Assembly (NCBI GenBank): GCA_018883305.1
Contig: VEQI01000004.1
Span: 1-26,617, forward strand
Direction of reading: 5' to 3'
DNA: 26,617 bases
Origin: Limnohabitans sp.
GTDB lineage: Bacteria; Pseudomonadota; Gammaproteobacteria; Burkholderiales; Burkholderiaceae_C
Shown here: positions 9,001 through 14,400 of the stretch, in pieces
Numbering within the stretch: the stretch's first letter is position 1
Layout of the letters: each line of letters opens with the position of its first letter
Position numbers and translations under genes: made by a program
The notes under the pieces: generated by a model
What the model was told of the DNA's origin: nothing
Databases searched by the model: none
Seen by the model: the letters and a program-made list of their open reading frames with translations, nothing else

Positions 9001-11451
9001 GCTCACCCCAGTGCTTCGAATGCGCAGTGTCGACGCTGATGAAATCACCACATCACCTATCACCGCACCGGTGGCAGACGCCCCCAGCGTCACGGTCCCC
9101 GTGGTGCTACTCAGGCGCAGGGCTTGTCGGTTGCCGCCAATGCCGGCAGAGTAAGCGTTGCCCGTCGCGGTCAATTGCACATCACTGGCCACCAGGTCAG
9201 CGTACCCGGTGTTGGTGCGGGCACTGCTGCCGTAGATGCCGCCGGACAGGGTTTGTAAGCGGGTGGTGGCATCCGCACTGTCAGCACCCACTTGCAAGCG
9301 AGACAAACCCAGATCACCCGCGAGCTCGCTGAGGTTCAAACTGCCCGACACGCGTCCACTCAGCAACGTCAGGCTGCCTTGCAAGTCCAATCGCAACGGC
9401 GCACTGGACGTCCCTACGCCCACGCCCAGCCAGGTGTTGAGGAGCAGTGTGTCTGCCTGGATCTTGCCCGTGCCCACGGTGGTGAGCGTGAGCGTGGCAT
9501 CCACACTCAGTTGAGCCGCTTGAACGATGACCGCATCGGCCACGGTGAGGTTGCCTCCCGTGCCTGCGGCATCCAGCACCAGACGCCCACTGCCGCCCAG
9601 AGCACGCACATCGGCAGCCAACGTGATAGCAGAGGCCAGACTGCGCAGCACGATGTCACCTGCCGTGCCAGTGAGTGCGCCAGCGGTGATGCCGTTCACG
9701 GTCAACGCAGCCGTCGACAAGTTGTCCAGCCATACGATGCCCCCACCCTGCACGGACAGGATGTTCGCAGCCACCGACAAACCTGCGGCGGCTTTCCCCG
9801 CTTCGGAACTGGTGGCGGTTGGATTGGCCGCGATATCGCCTTTGACATCCAACGTGAGACTGCTTGCTTGCAAGGCCGCACGCGTGGCCAGGTTACTCAC
9901 GTCCGTGAGTCCGGTGCGCGGCGCTGCACGGCCACGCAAGTCACCGCCCACGGTGAGGCTGGCCTGGCCACTGCTGCGCACGGCGGTACGGAAGTCTGCA
10001 TCACCCGTCACCGAGGCCGTGAAGTTGCCAGTGCCCAGATTCAGGCTGGCACCCGCACCCCCATTGACCGTGGTGTCCACCACCAGTTGACCACCCACTT
10101 CCAGCGTCAGCGACATGTTGGCAGGCACGGCCCCTGTGATCCACAAAGATCCGCCTACCTTGAGCGTCAGGCTACCCAGCGCCGCTGCGCTGATGTCGGA
10201 CAGCACCACATCGCCCGCGATGAACACATTGTTCTTGGCGGCGACATTGGCGCTGGTGAGCGTGGTCACACCCGTGGTGGGCAGCACGGTGCTGCCCGCA
10301 CGGGCCTTGTCACTGCTACCCGCACGCACAAATGCCCGCGCAGCCGCACTGATGAGACCACCCGCCACCAGGGACACTTCGCCCACCAGACCACTCACGG
10401 CCACCAGCGTGCTGTTGGTTGACAGATTGATGGCGTCGTAGGCCATCAGATCCAACGCTTTGCCACTGGCCACCTTGAGGGCGGCCTGACCTTGCAAGCT
10501 GCCCTCGGTGACGATGTGGACGCCCCCTTGGCTGGCCTGTAACACCCCCAGGCTCAGACCGGTGTTGGCGCCCCAGCCATCGCGATCCGTGAACCGCAGT
10601 TCACCTTCACCCGCCACAGCCTGCAGACTGTCAGCGGCCACCTCCATGGCATCGATACCGCCCATGGCCCGCACATCCAGCGCACTGGCCAGGATCACGG
10701 GTTGACGCGTGAGATCCAGTCCCGATACCACCGAGATGCTGCCGGCCTTCGCTTGAAGCACCACACCGCCCGCCTGGGCAACGGCGCCCATGGCCAGTCG
10801 TTGCGTCAGACTGGATGACCAGTTGCCTGCCAGCACTCGACCGATGACCAGACGTTCCCCGGACACCAGTGTCACGCTGCCACCTTCGGTACGGATCACG
10901 GCGTCGTCTGACATGACAATGCCGCCCAGCGATGAACGAACGCTGATGGCGCCACCGCCGGTGGCGCTCAGCGTGCCGCGTAAATAGTTGTCACCATTAC
11001 CCGTCAACTCGATGGTGATGCCCCCGGATCCTGCCGCGATGCCCAGGTCCTGACCAATGGCAGGCGAGGCATTCACATTGAGACCTTGGGCCAAGATGTA
11101 CACCCCACCGTTGGCGCCCGTTCGCAAGCCCGTCATGGGTTCGTCAAACAGCAAGCCGCGGCTGGACAGGCCGTTTTGGCTGGCTTGCACCAACGCCACA
11201 TCGGTCAGCCCGGTCACGTTGAAGGCAAACGACTCATTCAGCCCGATGTCACCTGCGCTGGTTTGTGCCGCCACACTGTTGACACGGGTACGGAACCGGT
11301 CCGCCTGTGCACTGCCACCAATGCCATTGAACGCTTGCATGCCCAACTGATTGGCGCTGATGTTGTTGGGCGTGGCATTGGCACCCAAGGCGCTACGAAT
11401 TGCGCCCGCTCGGGCGTAGATGGCCACGGAGCCATCGGTATAGCTGGGCAT
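1..11451 (-). CDS. Same-frame continuation of the giant protein after the in-frame stop; 3' end outside window
   Basis: I translated every triplet from 11472 to 1 in the frame of the upstream gene and found no stop, giving 3824 open codons. The open frame begins directly after the TAA with I-S-T-V-Q-G-D-M. The first ATG is at 11451-11449, with AGGG a few bases upstream, so re-initiation is conceivable. However, the product would start in the middle of a beta-repeat region without a signal peptide. Content in order: haemagglutinin-like beta strands (to about 7600), then about eleven tandem repeats of about 180-195 residues, most of the early ones with calcium-loop motifs. One repeat is split by an Asp-box propeller insert. 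There is one cysteine, in K-N-C-S-L-W near 4470. The most likely reading is the C-terminal part of the upstream protein, separated by a recent nonsense change or a sequence error. A separately translated gene is the weaker alternative. Confidence 0.85.
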   Translation of the reverse strand, partial: MPSYTDGSVAIYARAGAIRSALGANATPNNISANQLGMQAFNGIGGSAQADRFRTRVNSVAAQTSAGDIGLNESFAFNVTGLTDVALVQASQNGLSSRGLLFDEPMTGLRTGANGGVYILAQGLNVNASPAIGQDLGIAAGSGGITIELTGNGDNYLRGTLSATGGGAISVRSSLGGIVMSDDAVIRTEGGSVTLVSGERLVIGRVLAGNWSSSLTQRLAMGAVAQAGGVVLQAKAGSISVVSGLDLTRQPVILASALDVRAMGGIDAMEVAADSLQAVAGEGELRFTDRDGWGANTGLSLGVLQASQGGVHIVTEGSLQGQAALKVASGKALDLMAYDAINLSTNSTLVAVSGLVGEVSLVAGGLISAAARAFVRAGSSDKARAGSTVLPTTGVTTLTSANVAAKNNVFIAGDVVLSDISAAALGSLTLKVGGSLWITGAVPANMSLTLEVGGQLVVDTTVNGGAGASLNLGTGNFTASVTGDADFRTAVRSSGQASLTVGGDLRGRAAPRTGLTDVSNLATRAALQASSLTLDVKGDIAANPTATSSEAGKAAAGLSVAANILSVQGGGIVWLDNLSTAALTVNGITAGALTGTAGDIVLRSLASAITLAADVRALGGSGRLVLDAAGTGGNLTVADAVIVQAAQLSVDATLTLTTVGTGKIQADTLLLNTWLGVGVGTSSAPLRLDLQGSLTLLSGRVSGSLNLSELAGDLGLSRLQVGADSADATTRLQTLSGGIYGSSARTNTGYADLVASDVQLTATGNAYSAGIGGNRQALRLSSTTGTVTLGASATGAVIGDVVISSASTLRIRSTGVSGQADIFLASDRDLITERDGATVATVTANQGAVSLLSWQRAEKLSEAAGGLSTGRVTLDAPVVTAQAGTSIELVAGAGSINMGGDTRISIGGSGSGSVRLSAGESITLSAVNAPGALVALVARGGSIVDGDTLESATPDIQAWRILLDAAEDIGANRASGGALVGVANALELAAGSLAARSGFDLRLNETDTATIDSGLSVSVSRAGWMPTSSLTTALDGLRSTWGGDIVVTAGSATQVGRLTLAADTTIQTNGAGAIRLSALGTDSQLVLKGDLRAGSGAMELAASLSVNKLTAAQWVTTGDMVVRARDGLKLVDASGNVAAGTMGRDSSPGLLRIEGNQTLASNQHLALQLTGPQQGDRFEVTGTLTLAQGATLDITRSAGYVPQQLQHLDIVKAGTLVGQFTEGTGLFGFGNGSVLLQLSQAGQQLALDAVQRPLADLLDITVHSQTDADKLGMFFNADYFGVNRDYTVGMMLQAADFLTVDGRFVLRNSNATVTLADGSSAQTRRWTVGGANLSAFVGLNGPYRVDRNHDGDLNDEGESPNATAAGFDLQGVDVALALHRETAVTGGRDTPRSWLSLKATADTATEVGIPFMTLETSAMAIGINAGSAGENVVDLKAAKALSVATGDGNQTISLDFDAARGTQVKASSAFKLNIADFVTASGTLGFERSLREVVLADGTKANTEMLTFGGENLNAFVGLNGPSDGLYNASNQPDAVGLALTDVDFALALFSPRAGETATQGLKWAAVKATAASVQVVGMPELTVAARHLSLALNLVDTSGSTRSVNADNKVIDFAGGGGTRQLDVVTGTGRSMAIDLNGALGQYVRASGDVQLRVGDFFEVQGSLGFERRVQDVLLADGSKVKTQLITIGGTGLEAFVGFGPYEVQQNGQTIINPQARGVKVSDVEFGLALFTSKDAGYTDKRWTALTGSVGSIDATIGLPPDVDLNIFSLGIDINLSHGFTDAAAPNKVIDFASMKDTNNVAGMQIATGTGKALRLTHDGDRGQLLRASGGMALKLAGFVQTSGTMSIEKSDVRFKLAGAGSGTRPEVDTRVLTIGGTGLNAFVGINGPYRTDSNGDGVIDLRDSTRPDAMGVTVTNAEFGVLLAWDKTAGSSRNWVALQATADQVALVGVTGVTATAQKLSVELNLVNNALPTTQERTQVLDLAAQPFKVSTGYSTQIELKMDGSRGELIRATGDFEVGVAGFVYARGSLGLEKSTTTVQLADKSLVVVDQLLLGGRGLTLFAGVGGPYLVDSNLDGVIDANDQINESAVGFAMTGGEFALAMLSPSAGQAARYSGMRWMGLEASASTIQFVGVSQLDLQVKNLEVVVNQVFNVPDGTDEASQVVDFKARSILVPTATGITRTLDVQGDRGGLLRVSGDIQLRVGDFFYVGGSLGFEKSVRTLTLSDGSVVSHDVMTLGGANLQAFAGLSGGPLVDSNHDGKIDSNDTPGDDAMGFSLADVNFGLVLAAEREMVRETLAQTLEWRDIAVSSTRQVALARSSSDPKNCSLWVSNDGGQRWTQINTVPTGLRYTSVTISEDGQTLLVTVDGGGILRSINGGLTWAATAAAQDRYIDAVIVRDGRIVSADIPAPIRTDVIRLSGTWKVGDVVTVAGLATGDVSYTVVSDDLTSDGKGSAKKGSTDEVNANVAARLRKAINDAKGSLAQAGGNGPVVTLAARSDATDAGWTRMRVSVKGNALVESTRLANATTTQLDMVVLTSRAAEGDVISLSGISAQPITYTVTRNDLTAKGDGSGGLATDLQVQTNVLAKIQKMFDDVRQQDLAIESARKTLATYQAFPAYLDWLGTNAYQIKVMQATIANLERIRAAMPAANAVVTVNANANALAVYSKGVNQAFKLQVNVVGKTQVQVVRAADRDALRGTLQVSGQAAGTSWTETPQAAADRDLAWRLLAAYDAGTHVLAAADDGIFIGNVNADGSTVWARQTSGLPSSGWVGLDASEPLVSATNAAVKGSLLVLARPGDALYLADTREAGWTWKKVATPRSWTAVAVSADGSTIAAAANGVNGGIWVSNDAGVNWRLVNGTSGLDWRALGLNASGTQLTAAASGRGLFTTSVQTGTQALPTRVALEASAGAARLVGVPQVTAEITQASVSMNLADAVSHRVMDFSNNNFALVTGTGTTRTLSLSGAEGEFVRVQANARLDVAGVLHVEGSAAFDKRSATVKLATDKTVYVDQLTLGMSGVTGFFGVGGPYLVDSNHDGKIDTLDTPNASAVGLSLSNLNLAMGIFTPIQIASGDLSYADPKYATTKVLQGASWLGLSANVGAVSLVGLPQVTLTASALSLELNRVMDLPSGYSADAYVIDFKKTPVTVRTGPQTTSILTLDGQQGVLTRASGTVNAMVGDALAFSGTVGFEIGQRNLSLTGGGTVSTQAIIIGGTDLSARVTTGGDASAQGFILSGLDVGLVIARANALGDNRTWVSARGTADSVSVMGASSFGVDLSGQHLTLGLNLGLGQDSLGQNNATTLDWSGTKKLALKVGATGQVDLNFSGQLLEVGGTMSVRVGDQLNASGSLMISRQERDVVVGGRTIRAAGFVIGASNLQGSVAGVNLGGQGIDLALALMRPLNADAKDSRSWLALKARVDGLSLSAQQLGLPADSLDIQADVITLEANMALGALSGVPATEVLDLGQTASADRRIQVLTGQMANNTPETIALDFVGAGGAFLSLAMDAKISVAGSVLLQGTFGLARLGSRTVTLNDGNKRSMDVTMLSARNVSAQLGSGLGTDAFVGAMLSGANLGLMVLTDQEGGGTFVGMRATASSAALAGMSGLTLKGGMLSIGVNMGPGSGVLGGTVVDFTQGDLDGDGRISGTTAVRMRGATVSTLDFRTQTFEAGGTLTLELREANAAATAQPLLSGTGSFAVRVTGSGLTQRTVLGASGLQAMVNVQGQQAGMTNGSLLMVLPGQGYALTMSATAAIAVPGLAGTSVFGDVTVDLNRTGRAIQESLVVGGRTLSANFATGQDVTRFKLTNLDVSLS
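85..798 (-). repeat. Unit 10, degenerate, with a calcium-loop motif in a new place
   Basis: It starts near A-R-N-V-S-A-Q-L-G-S-G-L-G-T-D-A-F-V-G-A and has L-G-L-M-V-L-T-D-Q. Its only loop-like motif, D-L-D-G-D-G-R-I-S, follows V-V-D-F-T-Q-G further into the unit, not after the start. The unit is longer than its neighbours. Confidence 0.55.
502..528 (-). other. Putative calcium loop D-L-D-G-D-G-R-I-S
   Basis: The D-x-D-x-D-G core is intact but the last Asp is Ser. It follows V-V-D-F-T-Q-G, unlike the others, which follow G-P-Y. Confidence 0.45.
799..1320 (-). repeat. Unit 9, degenerate
   Basis: It starts G-A-S-N-L-Q-G-S-V-A-G-V-N-L-G-G-Q and has A-L-A-L-M-R-P-L-N-A and Trp in R-S-W-L-A-L-K-A. 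No calcium loop. The right boundary is exact to a few codons; the left boundary is approximate. Confidence 0.6.
1321..1803 (-). repeat. Unit 8, shortened and without G-P-Y or calcium loop
   Basis: It starts G-G-T-D-L-S-A-R-V-T-T-G-G-D-A-S-A-Q-G and goes directly to L-D-V-G-L-V-I-A, with Trp in R-T-W-V-S-A. The length of 483 bases against the usual 540-590 is explained by loss of the G-P-Y/loop segment. Confidence 0.7.
1804..2394 (-). repeat. Unit 7 of the C-terminal repeat array
   Basis: It starts with a changed front (G-M-S-G-V-T-G-F-F-G-V-G-G-P-Y-L-V) and the loop D-S-N-H-D-G-K-I-D-T-L-D. Trp is in A-S-W-L-G-L-S-A, and the back half has V-G-L-P-Q-V and L-E-L-N-R-V-M-D. Slightly longer than average. 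Confidence 0.75.
2308..2343 (-). other. Putative calcium loop D-S-N-H-D-G-K-I-D-T-L-D
   Basis: Canonical motif in unit 7 after G-P-Y-L-V. The first nine residues match the loop of unit 6. Confidence 0.65.
3490..3720 (-). other. Helical hairpin / coiled-coil-like segment
   Basis: About 77 residues without beta pattern, with heptad-like hydrophobics: V-L-A-K-I-Q-K-M-F-D-D-V, A-I-E-S-A-R-K-T-L-A-T-Y, a break with F-P-A-Y-L-D-W-L-G, then V-M-Q-A-T-I-A-N-L-E-R-I. It sits inside the propeller insert. It resembles in order the helical insert at 16550-16700, which suggests that a shared module was used in two places. Confidence 0.6.
3640..4210 (-). repeat. Duplicated small module with Y-T-V and D-L-T motifs
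   Basis: Two copies can be aligned. The first has V-G-D-V-V-T-V-A-G-L, V-S-Y-T-V-V-S-D-D-L-T-S-D-G-K-G-S and a helix-like stretch (N-V-A-A-R-L-R-K-A-I-N-D). The second has E-G-D-V-I-S-L-S-G-I, I-T-Y-T-V-T-R-N-D-L-T-A-K-G-D-G-S and N-V-L-A-K-I-Q-K-M-F-D-D. The second copy runs on into the long helical hairpin. The function is unknown to me; similar modules appear in other giant repeat proteins. Confidence 0.65.
4645..4680 (-). other. Putative calcium loop D-S-N-H-D-G-K-I-D-S-N-D
   Basis: Canonical motif in unit 6. The preceding G-P-Y is changed to G-G-P-L-V, but all acidic positions are kept. Confidence 0.65.
4732..5283 (-). repeat. Unit 5 of the C-terminal repeat array
   Basis: It starts G-G-R-G-L-T-L-F-A-G-V-G-G-P-Y-L-V and has the loop D-S-N-L-D-G-V-I-D-A-N-D. 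Trp is in M-R-W-M-G-L-E-A-S-A, and the end is V-G-D-F-F-Y-V-G-G-S-L-G-F-E-K-S. Confidence 0.8.
5197..5232 (-). other. Putative calcium loop D-S-N-L-D-G-V-I-D-A-N-D
   Basis: Canonical motif in unit 5 after G-P-Y-L-V. Its DNA is nearly the same as that of the loop at 2308-2343. Confidence 0.65.
5284..5823 (-). repeat. Unit 4 of the C-terminal repeat array
   Basis: It starts G-G-T-G-L-N-A-F-V-G-I-N-G-P-Y-R-T and has the loop D-S-N-G-D-G-V-I-D-L-R-D. Trp is in R-N-W-V-A-L, and the end is G-S-L-G-L-E-K-S. Confidence 0.8.
5737..5772 (-). other. Putative calcium loop D-S-N-G-D-G-V-I-D-L-R-D
   Basis: Canonical D-x-N-x-D-G-x-I-D-x-x-D with all acidic positions present, in unit 4 after G-P-Y-R-T. Confidence 0.65.
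5824..6384 (-). repeat. Unit 3, calcium loop lost
   Basis: It starts G-G-T-G-L-E-A-F-V-G-F-G-P-Y-E-V and continues Q-Q-N-G-Q-T-I-I-N-P-Q-A, where the acidic residues of the loop are replaced. The closing block is altered to S-G-T-M-S-I-E-K-S. Confidence 0.8.
6385..6927 (-). repeat. Unit 2, calcium loop lost
   Basis: It starts G-G-E-N-L-N-A-F-V-G-L-N-G-P, but the following stretch is S-D-G-L-Y-N-A-S-N-Q-P-D-A-V-G, without the D-x-N-x-D-G motif. The rest is regular, with L-R-V-G-D-F-F-E-V-Q-G-S-L-G-F-E-R-R at the end. Confidence 0.8.
6928..7467 (-). repeat. Unit 1 of the C-terminal repeat array
   Basis: It starts G-G-A-N-L-S-A-F-V-G-L-N-G-P-Y-R-V-D and has the calcium-loop motif D-R-N-H-D-G-D-L-N-D. 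Trp is in R-S-W-L-S-L, and the unit ends with L-G-F-E-R-S-L. All landmarks are present. Confidence 0.8.
7387..7416 (-). other. Putative calcium loop D-R-N-H-D-G-D-L-N-D
   Basis: D-x-N-x-D-G-x-[IL]-[DN] spacing as in dockerin and EF-hand-like loops, right after G-P-Y-R-V of unit 1. Confidence 0.6.
7468..7600 (-). repeat. Unit 0: tail half of a C-terminal repeat
   Basis: The end of a unit is present (G-M-M-L-Q-A-A-D-F-L-T-V-D-G-R-F-V-L, then V-T-L-A-D-G-S) but no G-P-Y start is found upstream. The array therefore begins with a partial unit fused to the beta-helix region. Confidence 0.6.
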
Positions 11452-11472
11452 GTCGCCCTGGACGGTGCTGAT

Positions 11473-11475
11473 TTA
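11473..11475 (-). other. Single in-frame TAA inside a 26.6 kb open frame
   Basis: The coding strand reads GTG AGC TAA ATC AGC ACC. On both sides the same frame codes for similar beta-strand sequence (D-V-I-V-S before, I-S-T-V-Q-G-D after). One base change would turn it into a sense codon: CAA Gln, GAA Glu, AAA Lys, TAC/TAT Tyr, TCA Ser or TTA Leu. No other stop interrupts the frame in the window, so the codon is recent, an error, or tolerated by read-through. Which of these it is cannot be decided from the sequence. Confidence 0.9.
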
Positions 11476-14400
11476 GCTCACGATGACATCGCCCGTCTGG
11501 GCCTGCAGACGCACGTGCCCCCCGAGCGTGGCCACCCGACTCCAGGCGCCCATCGTGAGGCCTTGCTGAGATTGCATCAGCACGTCACCCCCCGCCGTAT
11601 TCAAGCTGAGTGTGCTGCTGGTGGCACCCACGCCCACGCTGAGCGTGCCACCAGATATCAGACCGATGACACCACCCGCGGAATTCACCGTGGCTGCGCC
11701 CATCACGTTCAAAGCCTGCCCAGCGCCCTCTACTTGCAACAGCAAGGGAGCGTTTTGCACTTGAACGTTGGACGTTATCGTCAAACTGCCGGCAGCCACC
11801 CGCAGGACGGCACCAGCCGTCTGGTCTGCACTGCCTGCGCTCAAGCCGCTCAAGGTCAAGGTGGTGCTGGTGATCTCACCACCCAGCGACGGATCGCCTG
11901 CGGGCGTTCGACCGATGGCCCCCACGCGCTTGAACTGTCCTTGCACCTGACCCAAGGTCAACGCGCGACTGGCCTGCACCGACACCGAGCCGCCAGACTT
12001 GACGGCCAACGTACCCACGCCAATTTCCAACGAATTCTGTCGCCGGCCCGCATCGCCGACCTGCGTGGCTACGTCCACCAGCAGACCGCCGGCCAAGACA
12101 TCTTCAGCCGCATCATCGGCCAACGCTTTCAACCCGCCTTGCGTGGATTGCAACGCCACCAAGCCAGCACCGGCATCGATGCGATCCACCGTGATGTCTT
12201 GAGCCGCCTGAATACGGACATTGCCATCCGCCTTGGTTGAGCCCGCACGCTTGGCGACCACGATGGATGCGCCCTCGGCTTGCTGGAAGACACCCGTTCG
12301 CGCCTGGATGTCAACACCGCCGCTGCGGTTGTCCAGCAAAGTACCCACGCCTTGCAGCACGCTGCCCTCGGCCAGCAGGCTGATGTTGCCCTCGCCCACG
12401 GCCAGGTTGGCGTTCAAGCGCAAATCGCCAGCCGTGGACTCCATGCGCAACAGGGAGTACGGTGTCCCTGCGATTGACAGGTTCGTGTTGAGGCTCAAAT
12501 CGCCCACGGCGCTCAGCAACAGACTGGCTTCGCCATTGAAATCCATTTGCTGGATCTTCAGATCGTCCACATCCGCGATGGACACAATGCTGTTCAAGCG
12601 CGTGTGTGTGCTGACCTGCAGCGTGTCGGCATCGATTTTCAGGCTCACCAACAGGCTGCCCAGGTTGCGCACCTCATCCAGCTTGGTGGCCTCACCCGCC
12701 GTCAGACTGACCAGTTTGCCGCGGACATGCACATGGCCCTGATCCTCCAGACGATCGGAGGCGATCAAACTGCCTCGGGCCACTTGGATCGCAACATTGC
12801 CCGTTTGTGAGGAGACCGAAGACAGCGTAAGGTCATTCGTCCACTCCGTCACGTCCACGTCACCCGCCGATTGGATGGTCAGGTTACCGTCACGCCAACC
12901 GTCGTTGCCAGGCAACTTCTGCCCTTGTTGACCCACATTGATGCTCAGACTGCCTGCGTTGCTACGGATCACCCCACCCGTCACGCCTGCCGACCCTGTC
13001 GTCACCAGCCACATGTCACCCGCGCTGCGCAGCACGGCCACGCCCCCGGAGACATCGATACGGTTGTCGCTGCCCTGGCTAAGGATGGATCCTGCGGCCT
13101 CCAGGCGCATACGTGCACCCGCCGTGATGCCACTCACCTCCAGGTCCTTGACATCCCGCACCCGCAAATCGCCTACCGACGTGAGTACCACGTCGCCAGA
13201 ACTGTTGACGGCCACGGTCCCCGTGGCATTGATGTTCACGTCATCCCAGACTTGCAGAACCACGCTCAAGACTTCATGACGGTTTTCCACCCATTGACCT
13301 TGGCTGATCTCCTGCGCGCCCTCGGTCGATGAGTGCATCTTCATACCCTCAGGCAAGGACTCGGTTGCGTCGACCCGTCGCCAACCGTCCACCACATAAC
13401 TGCCAGGACTGGACAGATCCATCGTGGCCGTGTCTGCGGTCCACTCATAGCGCTGGTACTGCACCGACACCACGTCGCGTGCTGTCGCCTTGGACAGCAC
13501 GGCACGCAAATACTCGCTTTGCTGGAAGCCATCTGGCTGCACCACCGTCACACGCTCCGTCGAACGACCCACGCCGCCTGTGGACGACTGCGACACCAGT
13601 GTCACGTTGCGACCCTGCACATTCACGCGTTCAGGAGCGCTGGTGACTTGAAGTCCACCGAGGTCTCGGTGCGGATAAATGGCAGCGATCAAATCAGGGG
13701 ACACCGGATACTGAGCCTGCGCCAGCAATTGGGCACCCGTGGGCAAGCCTGCGAGTCGCAACTCGGTCTCTGTGAAATCGCTGGCCGCCATGCTGGCCAG
13801 GACCTGGGCAGGATCGGCTGTCACACGCTCGTAAGAGGCGTCGATGATGGCGCCCCAACGGGCTTCCAATTTCACATCGGCATTGAAGGAGCGCACAGAC
13901 ACTGTCTCACCCTTCCACGCTTGCGGCAAGATGAGGCGCATGTCGCCACTGGTTTCCTGCAGATCGATGGCGCCCTGCGCACGCGCAGCCAGACCTCCCG
14001 TGCCCAGTACCGCGCTGTCAACGCGCGCCATCACTGAGCCTGCACCGCCATCCAACAGCACCTGCGCACCAAAAACGCGGGAGCTGTAGGTGGTGCCCAG
14101 GATGCCATTGAGCGCCGTGATGCTGATATTGCCTACGCTCACGGGTGACTGATCGCTACCGAAGGTGGCTGCCACCACTTGGCCCAGCTTGAGCGGCACA
14201 TTGGTTTTGCCCACGGTCTGGTTCACGGTGATGTTGCCCGTGGCTTGCACGTTCAGGCGCCCGCGTGGATCTTTGACGTTGATGGTGATGTCACCATTGG
14301 CACGTATGTCTGGCAACACACCGACAAATTCCACGTTACCCGCCACTTGCATGGCCGTGGCAGACAGGGCCATGGGCACAAATGTTTCAGGTTGATCATC

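Noticed and set aside
691..10441. Long plus-strand open frames, e.g. 691-2166, 5293-7053, 7486-8529 and 9292-10422
   Set aside because: They lie wholly antisense to the continuous minus-strand frame. Their translations are His/Gln/Arg-rich or Ser/Pro-rich with no recognisable domain, as expected for the antisense of Gly/Ala/Val/Asp-rich repeats.
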